A stretch of DNA of 64,000 nucleotides from Methanosarcina sp. 2.H.T.1A.6 (GTDB lineage Archaea > Halobacteriota > Methanosarcinia > Methanosarcinales > Methanosarcinaceae), in contig NZ_JJOY01000051.1 of NCBI RefSeq assembly GCF_000979455.1, positions 1 to 64,000 of the forward strand. The letters run 5' to 3'. Positions 26,000-36,243 of the stretch are shown here, in pieces; the first letter of the stretch is position 1, and the number at the start of each line of letters is the position of its first letter. The notes under the pieces are model-generated. The model saw only the letters and a program-made list of their open reading frames with translations, did not search any database and was not told the DNA's origin. A program made the translations under genes and the position numbers.

Positions 26000-28285
26000 T
26001 TACTCATTATTACTCTCCTTTATCCAGAATGCAGCTAGCAGGCTTACAAACCAGTAAACTATTTCAAATCCAGGAGTTCTTTTGCTTTCTTTTGCAGGAG
26101 TGTCTGTGTTTTTTGTTAAGATTACCCCGTCACCGCCATATTCTTCGCTTCCATTACTGTTTTTTTTATTGGAACTGCTTGTATTCAGCACGAATACCTT
26201 ATCCACTTTTGAGGCTGTTATGTTTGCATTGCTTACTGTCAGGTTAACAGTATAGGTTCCTGCTGAAGAGTAAGTATGGATCGGATTTTGATTTGTTGAA
26301 TTATATCCATCTCCAAAGTCCCAGTTCCATAAAGTTGCGTTCTGAGAACGGTCATTGAACTGGATCGAGAGAGGGGTGTAACCGGAGGTGATATTGCTAC
26401 TGAAGTCTGCAACAGTAAATGCTGATTCCGGATTTGCTTTCAGAATAACAAGACCATTAACACCTTCACCTGCATAGACATAATTGCCGGAAACTGCAAT
26501 ATCTCCAGCAGAACCTGCATAAAGCCCTTTAAGAATTGGAGAAGAAGGATTGCTTATATCAACAACCACAAGACTATTATCAACGGCTACATAGGCGTAA
26601 TTGCCTGAAATTGAAACACATTCAGCATATCCGGAAGTATTGTAGTTTCCTATCTGAATTGGAGAAGAAGGATTACTTATGTCAATAATCGCAAGCCCAT
26701 TTTTGCTATCAGCTATATAGGCATAATTGCCGGAAACTGCAACATCGTAAGCAAGTCCGGCAGTATCGTAGCTTCCTTTCAGAATTGGAGCAGATGGGTT
26801 GCTAATATCAACAATCAAAAGACCGTTTCCTTCATCGGCTACATAAGCATAATTCCCGGAAACCGAAACACTCCAAATACTCCCGGTATAATCATAGTTT
26901 TCTATGATAATTGGGGATGTGTCATAAACTCCCTTAAGAATTGGGGAAGATGGGTTGCTTACATCAACGATGAAAATGCCATTAGCCATATCGGTTACAT
27001 AGGCGTAATTGCCAGAAACTGTAATACCTTGAGCCCATCCGCCAGTATTGTAACTTTTATTTAGAATTGGAGAGGAAGGATTGCTAATATCAACAATCAC
27101 AAGGTCATTCCTATCGGCTACATAGGCGTAATTCCCGGAAACTGCAACATCGTTAGCAGATACGGGAGTATCGCATCTTCCTTTGAAAGTAGGAGAAAAA
27201 GGATTGCTTATATCAACAATCACAAGGCCATTATCCCAATCGGCTACATAGGCATAATTTCCTGAAACTGCAATACTTTTAGCCCTTACGATAGTATCGC
27301 AACTTCCTTTGAGAGTAGGAGACGAAGGATTGCTTATATCAACAATTACAAGGCCAGTATTGCTATTCGCTACATAAGCGTAATTCCCGGAAACTTCAAT
27401 ACCATGAGCATATCCGGTAGTACTGCCGTTTCCTTTTAGAACTGGAGAAGAAGGATCACTTATATCAACAATTACAAGGCCATTATCATTATCAGCTACG
27501 TAAGCGTAATTACCCAAAACTGAAACATCACAAGCAATTCCGGCAGTATTGTAGCTTCCTTTCAGAGTTGGCGAAGAAGGATTGCTAATATCAATAATCA
27601 CAAGACCAGTATTGCCATCGGCTACATAGGCGTAATTCCCGGAAATTGAGACACCGTAAATATCTCCGGTAGTATTGTAGCTTCCTTTGAGAACTGGTGA
27701 AGATGGATTGCTTATATCAATAATCATAAGACCATTATCCCAATCAGCTACATAGGCATAATTGCCGGAAACTGTAACATCGCCGGTAGGACCTGCATAA
27801 CGTCCTTTGAGAATTGGATTAGAAGGATTACTTATATCAACAATCACAAGACCATCATTATCAGCTACATAGGCGTAATTTCCGGAAACTGAAACACAAT
27901 AAGTATATCCGGGAATATTGTAGCTTCCTTTCAGAGTAGGAGAAGAAGGATTGCTAATATCAACAATCAGAAGACCATTGTCGTCATCGGCTACATAAGC
28001 ATAATCTCCGGAAACTTTTATGTCCCTTACAAAACCTTCTGTCATAAGCTTACTCACTAAAACAGGTGAAGAGGGATTAGTGATATCCAATATCAAAAGA
28101 TCCTGCCCCTGCCCAACGTAGGCATAATTGCCAGCGACATCAACAGCGTCTGTCGTCCCGCCAAAATGTCCCACCAGTTCCATGTTTACTTCAGGAGCAG
28201 CTACTGCCCCGGCAACTGATACTGTTATAGTTACAAAAAAAGCAACAAATATAACCGAATGAATTATTTTTCTGGTTATTTCCAT
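26000..28285 (-). CDS. LVIVD-repeat surface protein with PKD domain and PGF-CTERM signal
   Basis: A 761-residue secreted protein. Signal peptide at residues ~8-28, then about fifteen LVIVD repeats of ~40 residues ([30 protein letters not shown]), predicted to form one or two beta propellers. A PKD domain follows (~640-710, [36 protein letters not shown]), then a linker and [20 protein letters not shown], a PGF-CTERM-type anchor. The gene is the third surface protein in a row on this strand and probably belongs to the variable cell envelope. The near-identical repeats suggest ongoing expansion by recombination. Confidence 0.92.
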   Translation of the reverse strand: MEITRKIIHSVIFVAFFVTITVSVAGAVAAPEVNMELVGHFGGTTDAVDVAGNYAYVGQGQDLLILDITNPSSPVLVSKLMTEGFVRDIKVSGDYAYVADDDNGLLIVDISNPSSPTLKGSYNIPGYTYCVSVSGNYAYVADNDGLVIVDISNPSNPILKGRYAGPTGDVTVSGNYAYVADWDNGLMIIDISNPSSPVLKGSYNTTGDIYGVSISGNYAYVADGNTGLVIIDISNPSSPTLKGSYNTAGIACDVSVLGNYAYVADNDNGLVIVDISDPSSPVLKGNGSTTGYAHGIEVSGNYAYVANSNTGLVIVDISNPSSPTLKGSCDTIVRAKSIAVSGNYAYVADWDNGLVIVDISNPFSPTFKGRCDTPVSANDVAVSGNYAYVADRNDLVIVDISNPSSPILNKSYNTGGWAQGITVSGNYAYVTDMANGIFIVDVSNPSSPILKGVYDTSPIIIENYDYTGSIWSVSVSGNYAYVADEGNGLLIVDISNPSAPILKGSYDTAGLAYDVAVSGNYAYIADSKNGLAIIDISNPSSPIQIGNYNTSGYAECVSISGNYAYVAVDNSLVVVDISNPSSPILKGLYAGSAGDIAVSGNYVYAGEGVNGLVILKANPESAFTVADFSSNITSGYTPLSIQFNDRSQNATLWNWDFGDGYNSTNQNPIHTYSSAGTYTVNLTVSNANITASKVDKVFVLNTSSSNKKNSNGSEEYGGDGVILTKNTDTPAKESKRTPGFEIVYWFVSLLAAFWIKESNNE

Positions 28286-28529
28286 TAATTATACATCCTG
28301 TCCTTCAAGTTCTCACTCTCGTATTTTTCAAAGATGTCAAACCCTTAACCACAGATACTTTTCGACTTCCATTTTTGATACTTCCATTCAAACAGAATCT
28401 AGCTTTCCAGTTATACCTTAAGAAATGATAACGGATTTAGAATTAAACTGAAAGTCGTTGACTGACAATCATGACGTTTTATTGGCATAGAAATCTATTC
28501 TACTTACTGTGCTGTTATATTTAGTTTGG
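28286..28529. other. promoter region of the LVIVD gene, no gene seen
   Basis: About 240 bp upstream of the LVIVD protein. No ribosomal, tRNA or coding signal; the spacer repeat copy 3 begins at about 28530. Confidence 0.5.
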
Positions 28530-28890
28530 ATGGCATGGAAAGTACTTTTGAACTCCATAAATTCCTCATAGTCGACTCCTTATAAGTTTTCTGGCCATTC
28601 TCTCTAACTATCCGTTTTCCATACTCATTTTGAGTCTGTAATTATTTCCTAATCTTCGATTGTTAGAGACTCTGGTCAGAAAATATTTATATGAGCAGCT
28701 ACCCTCACTCAAATTAAAGTATTTAAATAATAAAGAAAGTATCACAACTAATATTCATATATGATTATATCTGCGAAAAGTCCCTAACTCCATGGCAAGG
28801 GAATAATCAAAGGTGCCGGATTTGCATCTCTGCTCTCGTATAGGGCCTATAATGTGGTAGGTAGTGTAAAAATCGAATCGGTGAAAGTAG
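28530..28890. repeat. spacer repeat, copy 3
   Basis: Shares with 30360-30715 the blocks acttttgaactccataaa, tcctcatagtcgactcc, ttataagttttc, and the right part ctcaaat-aaagtatttaaata to GGTGC-GGATTTGCATC and cctataatg. The right part reads rightward as a short open fragment (KGAGFASLLS-RAYN) without a start, in both copies. Here the promoter-proximal half with the MNRNK start is absent. Confidence 0.75.
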
Positions 28891-28907
28891 TTTACAATAC
28901 TGTCAAA

Positions 28908-29492
28908 TCAGGGGTAAAGGTAACTAAGCATTACAGTGCAAATATTTTCATTTTGCTCTAACTCATTTTTTATCTTTGTTGCTTCTTTTTCCGGAATCCA
29001 CCAGTTCTTAGATCCCTTATAAAAACGAATTTCGCACCAAACAAACCTTTTCAACTGAAGATCGTATTTGTCCAGCACCGCAAGGAAATTTTTATCATAG
29101 GTAGCTTGTTCATATACCGTAATAATGTAATAATTTCCTTTTTTGATAGCAGGAACAGACTTAGTCCAATTGTTTTCTTTCCCTAATTCATCTCTTACAT
29201 CCGTTATTTTATTTTTGTCTACCATTATGTAATATATTTCATCTGTACTATTTGTGTCATATTCCATTCTATAGTCTACAGTCATGTTAGAGTTTTGAAG
29301 AATGGTTTTTACTTCCGACTCAGAAATTCCATCTTTAAATTGAATATACAGACCACCTACTTGCGATCCCGGAACTGGAAAAGATGTATTAACTGGTGGT
29401 TTCGTATCAATTGTCGTTTTTATAACTAATCCTGCAATTATTATGATAGTCAGAAAAACAATAAAAAAAAATTTCTTTGAAATTTTACTCAT
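28908..29492 (-). CDS. UPF0228 family protein, copy 1
   Basis: A 194-residue Methanosarcina-type UPF0228 protein with an N-terminal membrane anchor (MSKISKKFFFIVFLTIIIIA) and an extracellular domain containing [38 protein letters not shown] and W-I-P-E-x-EATKIKNELEQNE. Start at ATG 29492, after AGGTGTTGG; the frame extends upstream to 29564 but that part matches no family member. It shares domain order with two neighbours at 29704 and 30678. Function unknown; the family is confined, as far as I know, to Methanosarcina. Confidence 0.85.
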   Translation of the reverse strand: MSKISKKFFFIVFLTIIIIAGLVIKTTIDTKPPVNTSFPVPGSQVGGLYIQFKDGISESEVKTILQNSNMTVDYRMEYDTNSTDEIYYIMVDKNKITDVRDELGKENNWTKSVPAIKKGNYYIITVYEQATYDKNFLAVLDKYDLQLKRFVWCEIRFYKGSKNWWIPEKEATKIKNELEQNENICTVMLSYLYP

Positions 29493-29703
29493 GCCAACAC
29501 CTATAAAATGAGGGGAGCATAAATCCCACTTATATACGGTTGATTTTTGAATCAGAGACTTCAATTGTTTTTATTTCGAACCGGAATCTAAATGTATATA
29601 TTTTTCCAACGACTTTTGCTTATCCAATCCACTGTAACTTCTTTTTGAACTTCCACTCCCATATTGGCAAGCCAAGCTTCCCAATGATCCGAAGCTTGGA
29701 GTA

Positions 29704-30246
29704 TTACCCATCAATATACCCAAGACCTACAGTCAAAATTTTCTCATTTGTTTCAAGCTCATTTTTGATCCTTATTGCATCCTTTTCCAGAATACAATTC
29801 TTTCCCACAACCCAGTCCGCTGGTCCAACTCCAAAATGGATATAACACACAACTGCCTTTTTCAACTGAAGGTTATTTTTTTCCAATATTGTAAGAAAAT
29901 TTTCATCTGGAACAAATTCTGCAGATAACATAATTATGTTATAATTTCCTTTTTTGATTTCAACTAAAGAAGTCCAGTTTTCATCTTTCCTTAATTCATT
30001 TATCTTATCTTCATCTACTTTTACGTAGTACATTCCACACGAAATATTAGAATTGTAGTCTATGGTATAATTCACAGGTATGTTGTAATTCTCAAGAATG
30101 GCTTTTACTTCCGATTCAGTAGTTTCATTTTCAAATTGAATAGATAAACCAGCTACTTTAGCTCCTTGAGATTGTGTCATCAGTACTACGATAGTTAGAA
30201 TGAATATAAAAACAAGTATACTTACTCCAATTTTATTACGGTTCAT
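29704..30246 (-). CDS. UPF0228 family protein, copy 2
   Basis: A 180-residue UPF0228 protein. Its first eleven residues (MNRNKIGVSIL) and whole 5' leader are those of the C39 pseudogene at 23489, and not those of the other UPF0228 genes, which start MSKI. The mature part is typical: [76 protein letters not shown]. The gene is therefore a chimera of a borrowed promoter/signal segment and a UPF0228 body. An AGGAG site lies upstream of ATG 30246. Confidence 0.85.
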   Translation of the reverse strand: MNRNKIGVSILVFIFILTIVVLMTQSQGAKVAGLSIQFENETTESEVKAILENYNIPVNYTIDYNSNISCGMYYVKVDEDKINELRKDENWTSLVEIKKGNYNIIMLSAEFVPDENFLTILEKNNLQLKKAVVCYIHFGVGPADWVVGKNCILEKDAIRIKNELETNEKILTVGLGYIDG

Positions 30247-30715
30247 ACTTTAATCTCCTGTGTATCTTATACCCAGGAGGCAGGATCAGGCAAGCTAAGC
30301 CTTAAATACACACAAAGCTAACATAAATCATGCCTCTTATGACGTATTTTATGGAGTTCGGGTTATTGGGAAAGCACTTCTGAACTCCATAAACTCCTCA
30401 TAGTCGACTCCTTATAAGTTTTCCGACCATTTTCTCTAACTATCCGTTTTTCATACCTTTTTGGGTTTGCAATTATTCTGAATCTTCGATAGTTTGATGA
30501 TCTGGCCAATAAGTATATGTATGAGCAGCCACCCCCACTCAAATCAAAGTATTTAAATAAAAAAGAAAATAGTACAACTCAGATTCATATGGGGGGATAT
30601 TTGTGAAAACCCCACAACCCCGTTGGCAAGGAGATCACAAAAGGTGCAGGATTTGCATCCCTGCTCTCGCGGAGGGCCTATAATGAGGTACGTAGTGTAA
30701 AAATCAAATCGATGA
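30205..30715. repeat. spacer repeat, copy 2 (longest)
   Basis: The left part (to about 30530) matches copy 1 at 23449-23780; the right part (about 30360-30715) matches copy 3 at 28530-28890. It therefore joins both halves and may be the complete form. The inverted repeat TATGGAGTTCG / GAACTCCATA (about 30351-30390) is intact. It runs into the 3' end of the UPF0228 gene at 30678. Confidence 0.8.
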
Positions 30716-31235
30716 CTTCTTCCGGAATCCAATATGTCAGAGGTCCATCATTAAAAAGAAAACGAATATCACACCATGTAAACTTTTTTGTCCCAATATC
30801 ATATTTGTCCATTATTGCAAGAAATTTTTCGTCCTGGATCGCTTGTTCAGAGACCGGAAGAACGTAATAATCTCCTTTTCGGGTAACATCAGCAGGAGAA
30901 GATATAGTCCAATCTTTTTTATCTTCCTTCATCTCTTTTACAAGCTCGCGTCTTATGTCACTCCAATTATCTTTGTCCGCCATTATGTAATATTTTTCCG
31001 GAGAATTAGTGTCATATGTTATTCTATAGTTCCGAGTCATGTTGTAGTTTTGAAGAATGGCTTTTACTTCTGACTCAGAAATTCCATCTTTAAATTGAAT
31101 AGCCATACCACCTACTTTTGATTCAGAATCTGGCGTTTTCGCATCCTCTACCGGCACTTTTACAAGTAACCCCCAAATCGCTACGAGAGTTAGAAAAACA
31201 ATAAAAATAGCGATTTCCTTATTGATTTTGCTCAT
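30678..31235 (-). CDS. UPF0228 family protein, copy 3, C terminus replaced by repeat DNA
   Basis: A 185-residue UPF0228 protein ([22 protein letters not shown] anchor; [41 protein letters not shown]). Where the other copies continue WIPE-x-EA-x-x-IKNELE-x-NE, this one reads YWIPEE and then [12 protein letters not shown], encoded by the edge of the spacer repeat (30678-30715). About 25 family residues are lost. The gene may still be translated, since the hydrophobic anchor and most of the domain remain, but it is probably damaged. Start ATG 31235. Confidence 0.8.
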   Translation of the reverse strand: MSKINKEIAIFIVFLTLVAIWGLLVKVPVEDAKTPDSESKVGGMAIQFKDGISESEVKAILQNYNMTRNYRITYDTNSPEKYYIMADKDNWSDIRRELVKEMKEDKKDWTISSPADVTRKGDYYVLPVSEQAIQDEKFLAIMDKYDIGTKKFTWCDIRFLFNDGPLTYWIPEEVIDLIFTLRTSL

Positions 31236-31420
31236 ACCAACACCTCAAAAATGAAGAAGATTCGATAAACCTTATAGATTGGCTGTTTGCATAAAGGATA
31301 TATAAGCAACCATTGAAACCAGAGATTTATCGAACTCCTCTAAGGAATTTTAAGACGGCCTCACATATATACGTTTATTATTTCAGGAGTGCAGAGGGTC
31401 ACGAATACCCAGTACTTTAG

Positions 31421-31537
31421 AGGCTGTCCGACAATTATTGCCAATAATAACTGAATTCCTTCTTTTTCGGTTTTAAGGCTTTAGATACTTCAATTTTTAC
31501 ATATTTATTACCCAAAAATCGAATTATCGGACAGCCT
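31421..31537. mobile_element. 117-bp MITE-like element with 17-bp terminal inverted repeats
   Basis: AGGCTGTCCGACAATTA at the left end pairs with GAATTATCGGACAGCCT at the right end (two or three mismatches). TTTAG lies next to both ends, directly on the left and one base away on the right, suggesting a 5-6 bp target duplication. No ORF inside. It resembles a deletion derivative of an insertion sequence whose transposase is not in this window. The rest of the 31236-31646 spacer is the promoter side of copy 3 and holds no gene. Confidence 0.7.
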
Positions 31538-31646
31538 GTTTAGGGTGGGGTGGCCACATGCAATTTGATTTTGATTTTATCTTTTTTCAGGCACCTTTCA
31601 TACAGGGCTTACTTTTTCCAAGCCTTATTCTGCAAATTCTGAAAAT

Positions 31647-32066
31647 TCAGATCGATTTCTCCCAGCCCTGTCCCATATCAACGAGAGGCCTCAGCTCAAT
31701 AATCTCGAAGGTGGCAGTTGCGTATATCATCTTTCCCGCTTCCTCCCCGGCTATTTTTGCGATCTGGCTTTTGATCATATCAAGCATCTCGCCGGAAGTC
31801 GCAGATTCTTTCAACTTCATATAAACCCTGATCCCTTTCCATGCCATAATATCTGCTCCCGGCTCCATTATCAGGAACATTGCGTAAGGGTTTTCCTGAA
31901 GGTTTGCAAACGTGCGGTTTTTCCCTGTTGCAACTACAACGGTCTTTTCATCGGTCATCTGAGGCGAACCGAAAACAGCCGAATCTACCTTTCCGTCTTT
32001 ACTCGCTGTGCTGAGAACCCCAATTCTCGGTTGCTTGTTAAAGTAGTCCATCAATTTTGACGTCAT
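31647..32066 (-). CDS. pyridoxamine 5'-phosphate oxidase-like FMN-binding protein
   Basis: A 139-residue split-barrel flavoprotein. MDYFNKQPRIGVLSTASKDGKVDSAVFGSPQ is the usual N terminus, TVVVATGKNRTFANLQENPYAMFLIMEPG the FMN-binding region, and GIRVYMKLKE the following strand. Such proteins act as small FMN reductases or F420/FMN-linked oxidoreductases in methanogens; the substrate is unknown. It is a single gene between the MITE and a 490-bp spacer. Confidence 0.85.
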   Translation of the reverse strand: MTSKLMDYFNKQPRIGVLSTASKDGKVDSAVFGSPQMTDEKTVVVATGKNRTFANLQENPYAMFLIMEPGADIMAWKGIRVYMKLKESATSGEMLDMIKSQIAKIAGEEAGKMIYATATFEIIELRPLVDMGQGWEKSI

Positions 32067-32555
32067 ATTAAATCCCCTATCACAAACTTATTTTCTCGCT
32101 CTTCCCCTTAAATATTGAAGGAGCAGGCCGCCTGGTCCGAAAGTACTGCCCGGAAAAGAGCTTTATTACTGTGCAAGCTGCGATAAATATGAGTCGTAAG
32201 TATGCTTAAAACTTTGCCTGATGTGAGTAATAAGTGTTTTTCACTTACATTTGGAATCCTGATGATAAAAGACCGGGGAGAAAATATCTAAATGATTGAC
32301 CCGCCAGCAGCCCTGTTATTTTTAAGGATTCAAAAACATGTACTCCGTGGGTTCAGATAAGAGAAAATAGGAAGAAAAGGAGGCAAGAATGGTAAAAGAG
32401 AAAGAAAATAAATAGGTGATTATCCAAAAAGTATTTTTTTATTAGTATTACAGTGGGTTAAGTAAAAAAATTAGAGGTTTGATATTTTAAGTAACAGATA
32501 ATGTTACTCTATATTCTACAATTATTCAAATTAATTTTTGATTGGTTTCGAGCTT
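32067..32555. other. intergenic region beside the defence genes
   Basis: About 490 bp, AT-rich toward the right. No RNA gene or supported ORF. It marks the boundary between a normal gene and the low-GC defence pair. Confidence 0.5.
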
Positions 32556-34430
32556 TTAAAACCAATGGGATAGTGTACCAGGAAGTTCTTGGCTAACTAA
32601 CCCAATACCTTCTAACTTCTTTCTCTGTATTTCATTTAATGGCGGAACTACTACAATAAGTAAATCTTTGGGTCGAGAACAAGCTACATATGCAAAACGG
32701 GCATATTCTGAGGTAGGATTCTCTAACCAGTGCTCGAAGTGGCCTCCTTTTGAATGTCTATCTGGATTTGAAATGAGCATTAAAGCGTCTAAAGTTTCTC
32801 CTTTTACGTCGTGAATTGTCGTCATGCGAATTTTTTTACTGGAACTTGATGAAGATAAAGAGTTCATGACCAATTCATTTGCCTTTCTGGAAGGAGCTTT
32901 TATTTTTCTTTTTGCTTCGTCCCATTTAACGTAAGTATCAGGCAAGTTCAAAAAATATTTTTCTAAAAATCCTTTGAGAGAACCGCACCACTGACTCCAT
33001 GTTTGAAGTCTGCTTCCATTTTTAAATGTTGCAAGCTCTTTTGAGGAATTAAGGATATTTGATAGAAACATTCTCCAATCAATATGTTCAAAAGTTTCAG
33101 GACAATGTTGATTCTGGTGATTTCCTCTCCCTTTATATGCTAAATTACATATCGATCTCCCTAAAAGTTCTAATGCCTCAATAATTGATTCGGTTTTTTT
33201 GAATTCAGAATTCCACAGAAAAAAAGCTTTTGCAATATCATAAGAGATTGACTCCAATGGATTTGTTTTCTTTACTTTATTTATTAAGGCTTTTCCACGA
33301 ACTACTATTGAACAATTTCCACATTCAATATTTTTAGAATTAAGATACCATTCAAATAGTGAAGGTAACCTATGTAATTCATCAGAAGGACACTCCCACA
33401 GGACACAAGACGCATCCTCTCTAGGTATTCTACCTTCGGGAGGGCATTGGATTCCGACTAACTTGGCACAAAGATTGGTGATATCTTGGTTGCTTCTGAA
33501 ATTTTTGGTTAATTCCATCTCATGCATACCAGAAACAGCAATAAAATCTTGAATTTTGAATGGATCTACATCTATAAAATCATAAATTGACTGGTTAATG
33601 TCTCCTACAAAGTGAAAAATCACTCCTTTTTCTTGAAGAATTTCAACTACATCAAGTCTTGATGGAGCCAGATCTTGACATTCATCTATTATAATATACG
33701 GAAATCTTTTTGAGATAAGATCTAGAATCGTCTCGTTTTGATTTAACAGTCTGTATGACCAGAATTCAGCGTCCTGATATGTTGCAAATCCACTTTTAGC
33801 AAATTTTAATTTGTTTTCGATTAGTATTCTTCTTTGATAAGAATTCAGATTTCTTTCACGATTCCTGTTAAATTTGATTGAGTTATTGCAGTCAATGTAG
33901 TACTCATTTACTTTCACTTCTTGATATGAAGGTTGACTCGAGATAACACTTTTATAATTTTCAAGGAAAGGAGCATTTGAATCGGAGTCAATGATATTTA
34001 CACTTGTGTCTCCATCTTTACCTTTATAATCCATTACTGAATAACAAAATGGTTGAAATATATACTGGTGCAACCAGCTGTCCAAAGTGCCCACAAAGTG
34101 AGGAAACTGGACGGCTTTCTGTTTTGAATATTTATTAGCTCTTTTCCATATTTCAGAAGCTGCATTTTTGGTAAAACTTAGAATTGCCATTCCTGCATAA
34201 GGACTATCCCAAGAAGATGCTTCATAAGCGGCTTTAAATCCTACAACTTCAGTTTTCCCACTTCCAGGACACGAATTTAGAAAAGAGGAATTAGCGATAG
34301 GGTTTACAATAAACTCTAATTGTTCCAAGCTGAGCTTCTCTATATGTTCATCGTGCTCCAACCTTTTATAAAGTTGCTCTAATAGCTCTTGCCGCTTTCT
34401 TTCTTCCTCAGTTAGATTTTCCTGTGACAT
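32556..34430 (-). CDS. UvrD/Rep-like superfamily I helicase, Gabija GajB-like
   Basis: A 624-residue SF1 helicase. Walker A is NSCPGSGKTEVV (~52-63). Motifs Ia and II follow: FVGTLDSWLHQYIF and YIIIDECQDLAPSRLDVVEIL with VGDINQSIYDFIDVDPF; motif IV/V is in ELTKNFRSNQDI; motif VI-like IRMTTIHDVKGETLDALMLIS and YARFAYVACSRPKDLLIVV close the protein. The start at ATG 34430 overlaps the OLD-nuclease gene by 23 bases, so the two are coupled. Paired OLD nuclease plus UvrD helicase is the layout of Gabija antiphage systems, where the helicase is thought to sense or process DNA for the nuclease. AT-rich codon use suggests transfer. Confidence 0.88.
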   Translation of the reverse strand: MSQENLTEEERKRQELLEQLYKRLEHDEHIEKLSLEQLEFIVNPIANSSFLNSCPGSGKTEVVGFKAAYEASSWDSPYAGMAILSFTKNAASEIWKRANKYSKQKAVQFPHFVGTLDSWLHQYIFQPFCYSVMDYKGKDGDTSVNIIDSDSNAPFLENYKSVISSQPSYQEVKVNEYYIDCNNSIKFNRNRERNLNSYQRRILIENKLKFAKSGFATYQDAEFWSYRLLNQNETILDLISKRFPYIIIDECQDLAPSRLDVVEILQEKGVIFHFVGDINQSIYDFIDVDPFKIQDFIAVSGMHEMELTKNFRSNQDITNLCAKLVGIQCPPEGRIPREDASCVLWECPSDELHRLPSLFEWYLNSKNIECGNCSIVVRGKALINKVKKTNPLESISYDIAKAFFLWNSEFKKTESIIEALELLGRSICNLAYKGRGNHQNQHCPETFEHIDWRMFLSNILNSSKELATFKNGSRLQTWSQWCGSLKGFLEKYFLNLPDTYVKWDEAKRKIKAPSRKANELVMNSLSSSSSSKKIRMTTIHDVKGETLDALMLISNPDRHSKGGHFEHWLENPTSEYARFAYVACSRPKDLLIVVVPPLNEIQRKKLEGIGLVSQELPGTLSHWF

Positions 34431-36243
34431 ACAAAATCGCATCTCGAATGTAGGAAGGCACTTCAAAGTCCGGTTTATCATCTGATTTCAGTAACATTGC
34501 AAGTTCTTGAGCAAATTCACCTTTTTTCTGATCCACATGATTTAGAAACCAAAGAGCCTCATCTGTCTTTTGTTTCTTCTCTTTTGTACGCCAATCAATG
34601 TTCTTTGATTGTCCCGCTCTTTTTTTTATCGGACCGTTTGTTTCGGTTATGTTTTCAAGAACAGAACTCATTATTGCGAGGTTATTTCCTTCTAAAGCTA
34701 AGTCATACTCAAAAGTTTTTGAATTTATGTACAGTCTACAATTGGTGGTATGTTCTCTTAATTCGCATACAAGGTATCTTTGTGGATTATTGCAATCCTC
34801 TGTAGACTGGCTATCAGAAGTCCCAAGGTTATCTCCTTCTGGATCACAATCTGTAATTCCAACACATCGAATTGGGATATTGTCGCAGGGCTCAAAGTTT
34901 CCTTCAGATATTTTGTAACCACAAAACAATTGCATGAAATATTTAAAGTATATCCCCTCGATATTTATCACAGAAATCCCATAATCTTCAAGAGTTTTTT
35001 GTCCCAAGATCTTTTTTACAAATTCCGGAAAAAGTATTGCTTCTGATATTCCTTCCACTAAAATGACCCCTTTAGAAAACAACAAAACAGATTTTGTGAT
35101 ATCGATCCATCTCTCTAAGAAAAATTTAGTTTTCCTATCCAAGCAACAATTGGTAAGTGCTATAGCTTCTCTCTCTCGACTAAGTGGAGACAATGACATT
35201 ACAACAACTGGATCAAGTCCAACAGCAGCTGCTATAGTAGGAGAATGAGTAGTAATTATCACCTGAATGTTGTTTTTCTCGGCAGCACTCTGTAAATATT
35301 GGAGAAGACGAGTTTGAAGCTGAGGGTGTAGATGAGCTTCAGGTTCTTCGATCAACAGCACCTTTAAAGATGTTGTACTTACATCACTTTTTGCTTCCAT
35401 CTCGGCTATAATTGTGGCCATGTAAAGAAGATTATTGTAACCTAAGCTGTTTTCTGATATATCTCGGAATGATTCTCTTGGGATCTCTCCCTCTTTTATC
35501 TCAGGAAAAAATAACAAGCGAAGCTGATGGATGATTTTATTAAAGTTTACTTCTGAAAATTGTATCGAAACATCCTGTCCTAAGATTTCTCCCACAGAGT
35601 CAATTAAGCATTTTTTAATTAACCCATTAGCATTTTGTATAAGGGGATCGCTAAGCAGTTCATTATTTTGTTCTTTTACCTTTTCCTCCAAACGTTTATC
35701 TTCGTCTCCTGAGCCGTTGAGACTAGTTAATAAACGAGCAAGCCTTGACCCTCGATAAGAATTCAATTTTTCTTCTGCATCTCTCAATGGGGGTAAGTAT
35801 ACACAATTGATAGAATTTACTAGCTCCCATTCAAAAATTCCTCTTCTAGAGGTCCCTCCCCACATATTTTTTCTTATTCGGCCCCTTGCATCTTCTTTAT
35901 TTATAGCTTCCAAATGCAGCTCTGCTTGATTCACATTACTGGGTTTTAACCAAGGTAAATAAGCAATCTGTTCAGGCCCCTCTAATTCATCAAAAATACA
36001 ATCAATTAGAATATTCGCAACTGGTGTGGCGCTCTCTATGGAGAAAGGTCTATGGAAGTCATTTAGCGATATTCCAGATCTATTGTACTCATCTTCCCCA
36101 AGCAACAAGCGAATGGCGTCTATCACTGTACTTTTTCCACTTCCATTTTCTCCCACTAAGACGGTAAGTCCTTTATTCAAAGACAATCTAAAACCATCAT
36201 TAAAAAACCTAAAGCCTTTGATATTTAATATGGAAATGTACAT
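34408..36243 (-). CDS. OLD-family ATPase/TOPRIM nuclease, Gabija GajA-like
   Basis: A 611-residue protein. The N-terminal ABC-type ATPase has Walker A GENGSGKST (31-39), signature NSLGYNN (~265-271) and Walker B VLLIEEPEAHLHPQLQ (~295-310), with TTHSP at 331-335 as the switch His. The C-terminal TOPRIM nuclease shows LVEGISEAILFP (Glu397) and TDCDPEGDN (Asp465, Asp467), the metal-binding residues. This is the OLD nuclease arrangement found in GajA, which cuts phage or plasmid DNA when nucleotides are depleted. It is the first gene of a two-gene operon with the helicase. Start ATG 36243, with a TTTTAAATTTA box about 25 bp upstream. Confidence 0.9.
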   Translation of the reverse strand: MYISILNIKGFRFFNDGFRLSLNKGLTVLVGENGSGKSTVIDAIRLLLGEDEYNRSGISLNDFHRPFSIESATPVANILIDCIFDELEGPEQIAYLPWLKPSNVNQAELHLEAINKEDARGRIRKNMWGGTSRRGIFEWELVNSINCVYLPPLRDAEEKLNSYRGSRLARLLTSLNGSGDEDKRLEEKVKEQNNELLSDPLIQNANGLIKKCLIDSVGEILGQDVSIQFSEVNFNKIIHQLRLLFFPEIKEGEIPRESFRDISENSLGYNNLLYMATIIAEMEAKSDVSTTSLKVLLIEEPEAHLHPQLQTRLLQYLQSAAEKNNIQVIITTHSPTIAAAVGLDPVVVMSLSPLSREREAIALTNCCLDRKTKFFLERWIDITKSVLLFSKGVILVEGISEAILFPEFVKKILGQKTLEDYGISVINIEGIYFKYFMQLFCGYKISEGNFEPCDNIPIRCVGITDCDPEGDNLGTSDSQSTEDCNNPQRYLVCELREHTTNCRLYINSKTFEYDLALEGNNLAIMSSVLENITETNGPIKKRAGQSKNIDWRTKEKKQKTDEALWFLNHVDQKKGEFAQELAMLLKSDDKPDFEVPSYIRDAILYVTGKSN

